This document shows, in pieces, positions 63,125 to 64,000 of a stretch of 64,000 nt of DNA. A model generated the notes under the pieces. The model saw only the letters and a program-made list of their open reading frames with translations. It searched no databases and had not been told where the DNA came from. Numbering within the stretch: position 1 is the first letter of the stretch; every line of letters begins with the position of its first letter. The stretch comes from Fictibacillus enclensis (GTDB lineage Bacteria; Bacillota; Bacilli; Bacillales; Fictibacillaceae): positions 806,001 to 870,000 of the forward strand of contig NZ_KQ758617.1 of NCBI RefSeq assembly GCF_001457035.1, read 5' to 3'. The position numbers and the translations under genes are program-made.

Positions 63125-63952
63125 TCAGGCTTTCTTCTTTTTGGGCTTCGTCTTTTTTGGCTTGACTTCCGCTTTTTTTTCACCCGTTTTAGATTGGTCA
63201 ATGCTTGCCTGCAATGCTTCCATTAAATCAACCACATTGGTACGCGGACGCTCTTCTGAAATCTGGACTTCTTTACCGGAAATTTTACTGTCAATGATTT
63301 CGAGAAGCGCTTCCCGATATTCATCTTTGTATTTCTCAGGCTCGAATTCAGTGGTCAGCTGTTCGATCAATTGCTTGGCCATTTCCAACTCTTTATCATT
63401 CACCTGTACCTCTTCGTCGATGCCGGGAACATGATCTACGTTTCTTACTTCATCAGGGTAATAGATGGTTTCCATCACAAGTCCTTTGTCATAGACCCGG
63501 ACAGCGGCAAGACTTTCTTTAGAGCGGATCGTTATTTTGGCAAGGCCGATCCGCCCGCTTTCTTTCATGGCTTCCTTCAATAAAGTGAAGGGTTTCGTGC
63601 CATTTTCTCCAGGTCCGATAAAATAGGAACGATTAAAATAAATAGGATCGATTTCCTCCAAAGATACAAAATCGATAATTTCAATGGATTTGTTTTTAAT
63701 GCCCGCGATTTTATCGAGATCTTCTTTTTCAATCAGGACGAATTTTCCAGGTTCATATTCATAGCCCTTCACAATGTCCTCTTGTTCAACGTGTTGTTCA
63801 CAAACGGGGCATGTTTTTTCATATTTGATGGGATTATGGCACTTTTTGTGCAAGTATCTCATTTTTATATCTTTATCTTCGGTTGCGGCAAACAATTTAA
63901 TCGGGATATTTACCAGCCCGAAGCTTATGCTTCCTTTCCACATCGTATGCAT
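63125..63952 (-). CDS. ku: Ku protein (bacterial non-homologous end joining)
   Basis: 275 aa. The Ku core starts MHTMWKGSISFGLVNIPIKLF and contains the homologous segments HKKCHNPIKYEKTCPVCEQHV near residues 36-55, with four Cys/His-rich positions, and YFIGPGENGTKPFTLLKEAM near 110. The tail is very rich in Lys (KPKKTKPKKKKA), as in Ku proteins that bind DNA through a basic extension. ATG at 63952 has AAAGGGTG 6 nt upstream; the longer frame to 63997 is not supported. It is the first gene of ku-lig-pol. Confidence 0.94.
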   Translation of the reverse strand: MHTMWKGSISFGLVNIPIKLFAATEDKDIKMRYLHKKCHNPIKYEKTCPVCEQHVEQEDIVKGYEYEPGKFVLIEKEDLDKIAGIKNKSIEIIDFVSLEEIDPIYFNRSYFIGPGENGTKPFTLLKEAMKESGRIGLAKITIRSKESLAAVRVYDKGLVMETIYYPDEVRNVDHVPGIDEEVQVNDKELEMAKQLIEQLTTEFEPEKYKDEYREALLEIIDSKISGKEVQISEERPRTNVVDLMEALQASIDQSKTGEKKAEVKPKKTKPKKKKA

Positions 63953-64000
63953 TGTCAACACCCTTTCGATAGCATTCTTTTGCTTAGTTTGTGACAATGA

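Overview
This window reads as chromosomal DNA of a Gram-positive, moderately low-GC member of the Bacillaceae; a Fictibacillus-like or related Bacillus is my best guess, from gene content only. Reasons: AGGAGG-type ribosome binding sites with many GTG and TTG starts, addB-addA-sbcD-sbcC in one run, SAM-I riboswitches on the methionine-salvage genes, an RsbR-type stressosome protein, AsnO/YisO, YisL, MapB, and Ku/LigD. I see no rRNA, tRNA, IS element, CRISPR array or phage module.

Layout. 1-7.4 kb: the end of a YcgQ-like gene, a deoxynucleoside kinase, a FrnE-type DsbA protein, a low-complexity spacer with a four-unit tandem repeat, an MFS transporter, several small proteins, an orphan KinB-like histidine kinase and a cold-shock gene. 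7.5-14.5 kb: a 4-hydroxyphenylacetate catabolic operon (GntR regulator, DapA-family lyase, HpaG, HpaE, HpaB, HpaD, PNPOx-like flavoprotein) with two palindromes at its head. 14.6-25.7 kb: VTT membrane protein, MapB, FolD under a ZTP-type riboswitch, MgtE, a quinone-reductase-like flavoprotein, a GNAT gene with an internal deletion, MarR, an amidase with a SPOR domain, an ABC-F protein behind a leader peptide and terminator, an RsbR paralogue, and a LexA-box operon followed by a frameshifted kinase-like gene. 25.8-37.7 kb: addBA-sbcDC. 37.9-47.2 kb: YIP1 and HlyD-like membrane genes, a B12-binding radical SAM protein, a pterin dehydratase/FAH/ALDH/SDR run, ornithine aminotransferase and YisL. 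47.2-54.8 kb: the methionine salvage pathway (mtnKA, mtnU, a 5'-truncated mtnE, mtnWXBD) with two SAM-I riboswitches. 54.8-64 kb: a flavoprotein remnant, an AI-2E family permease, AsnO, a neopullulanase with a divergent LacI regulator, and a two-strand-end joining module (Ku, ligase, polymerase) in which LigD is split into two overlapping genes.

How the genes work together. The hpa operon should take 4-hydroxyphenylacetate through homoprotocatechuate and ring cleavage to pyruvate and succinate semialdehyde. The last step fits a DapA-type lyase, and a GabD-like dehydrogenase lies about 30 kb away. AddAB, SbcCD and Ku/LigD cover two routes of double-strand-break processing, and the LexA-box operon adds DNA-damage control to two uncharacterised genes. 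Several loci show gene decay: mtnE, the GNAT gene, the kinase-like gene and the flavoprotein.

Limits. Family calls come from reading motifs and from memory of homologues; no database or folding program was run. Start sites were chosen from Shine-Dalgarno spacing and differ from the longest ORF in many places, as stated per entry.
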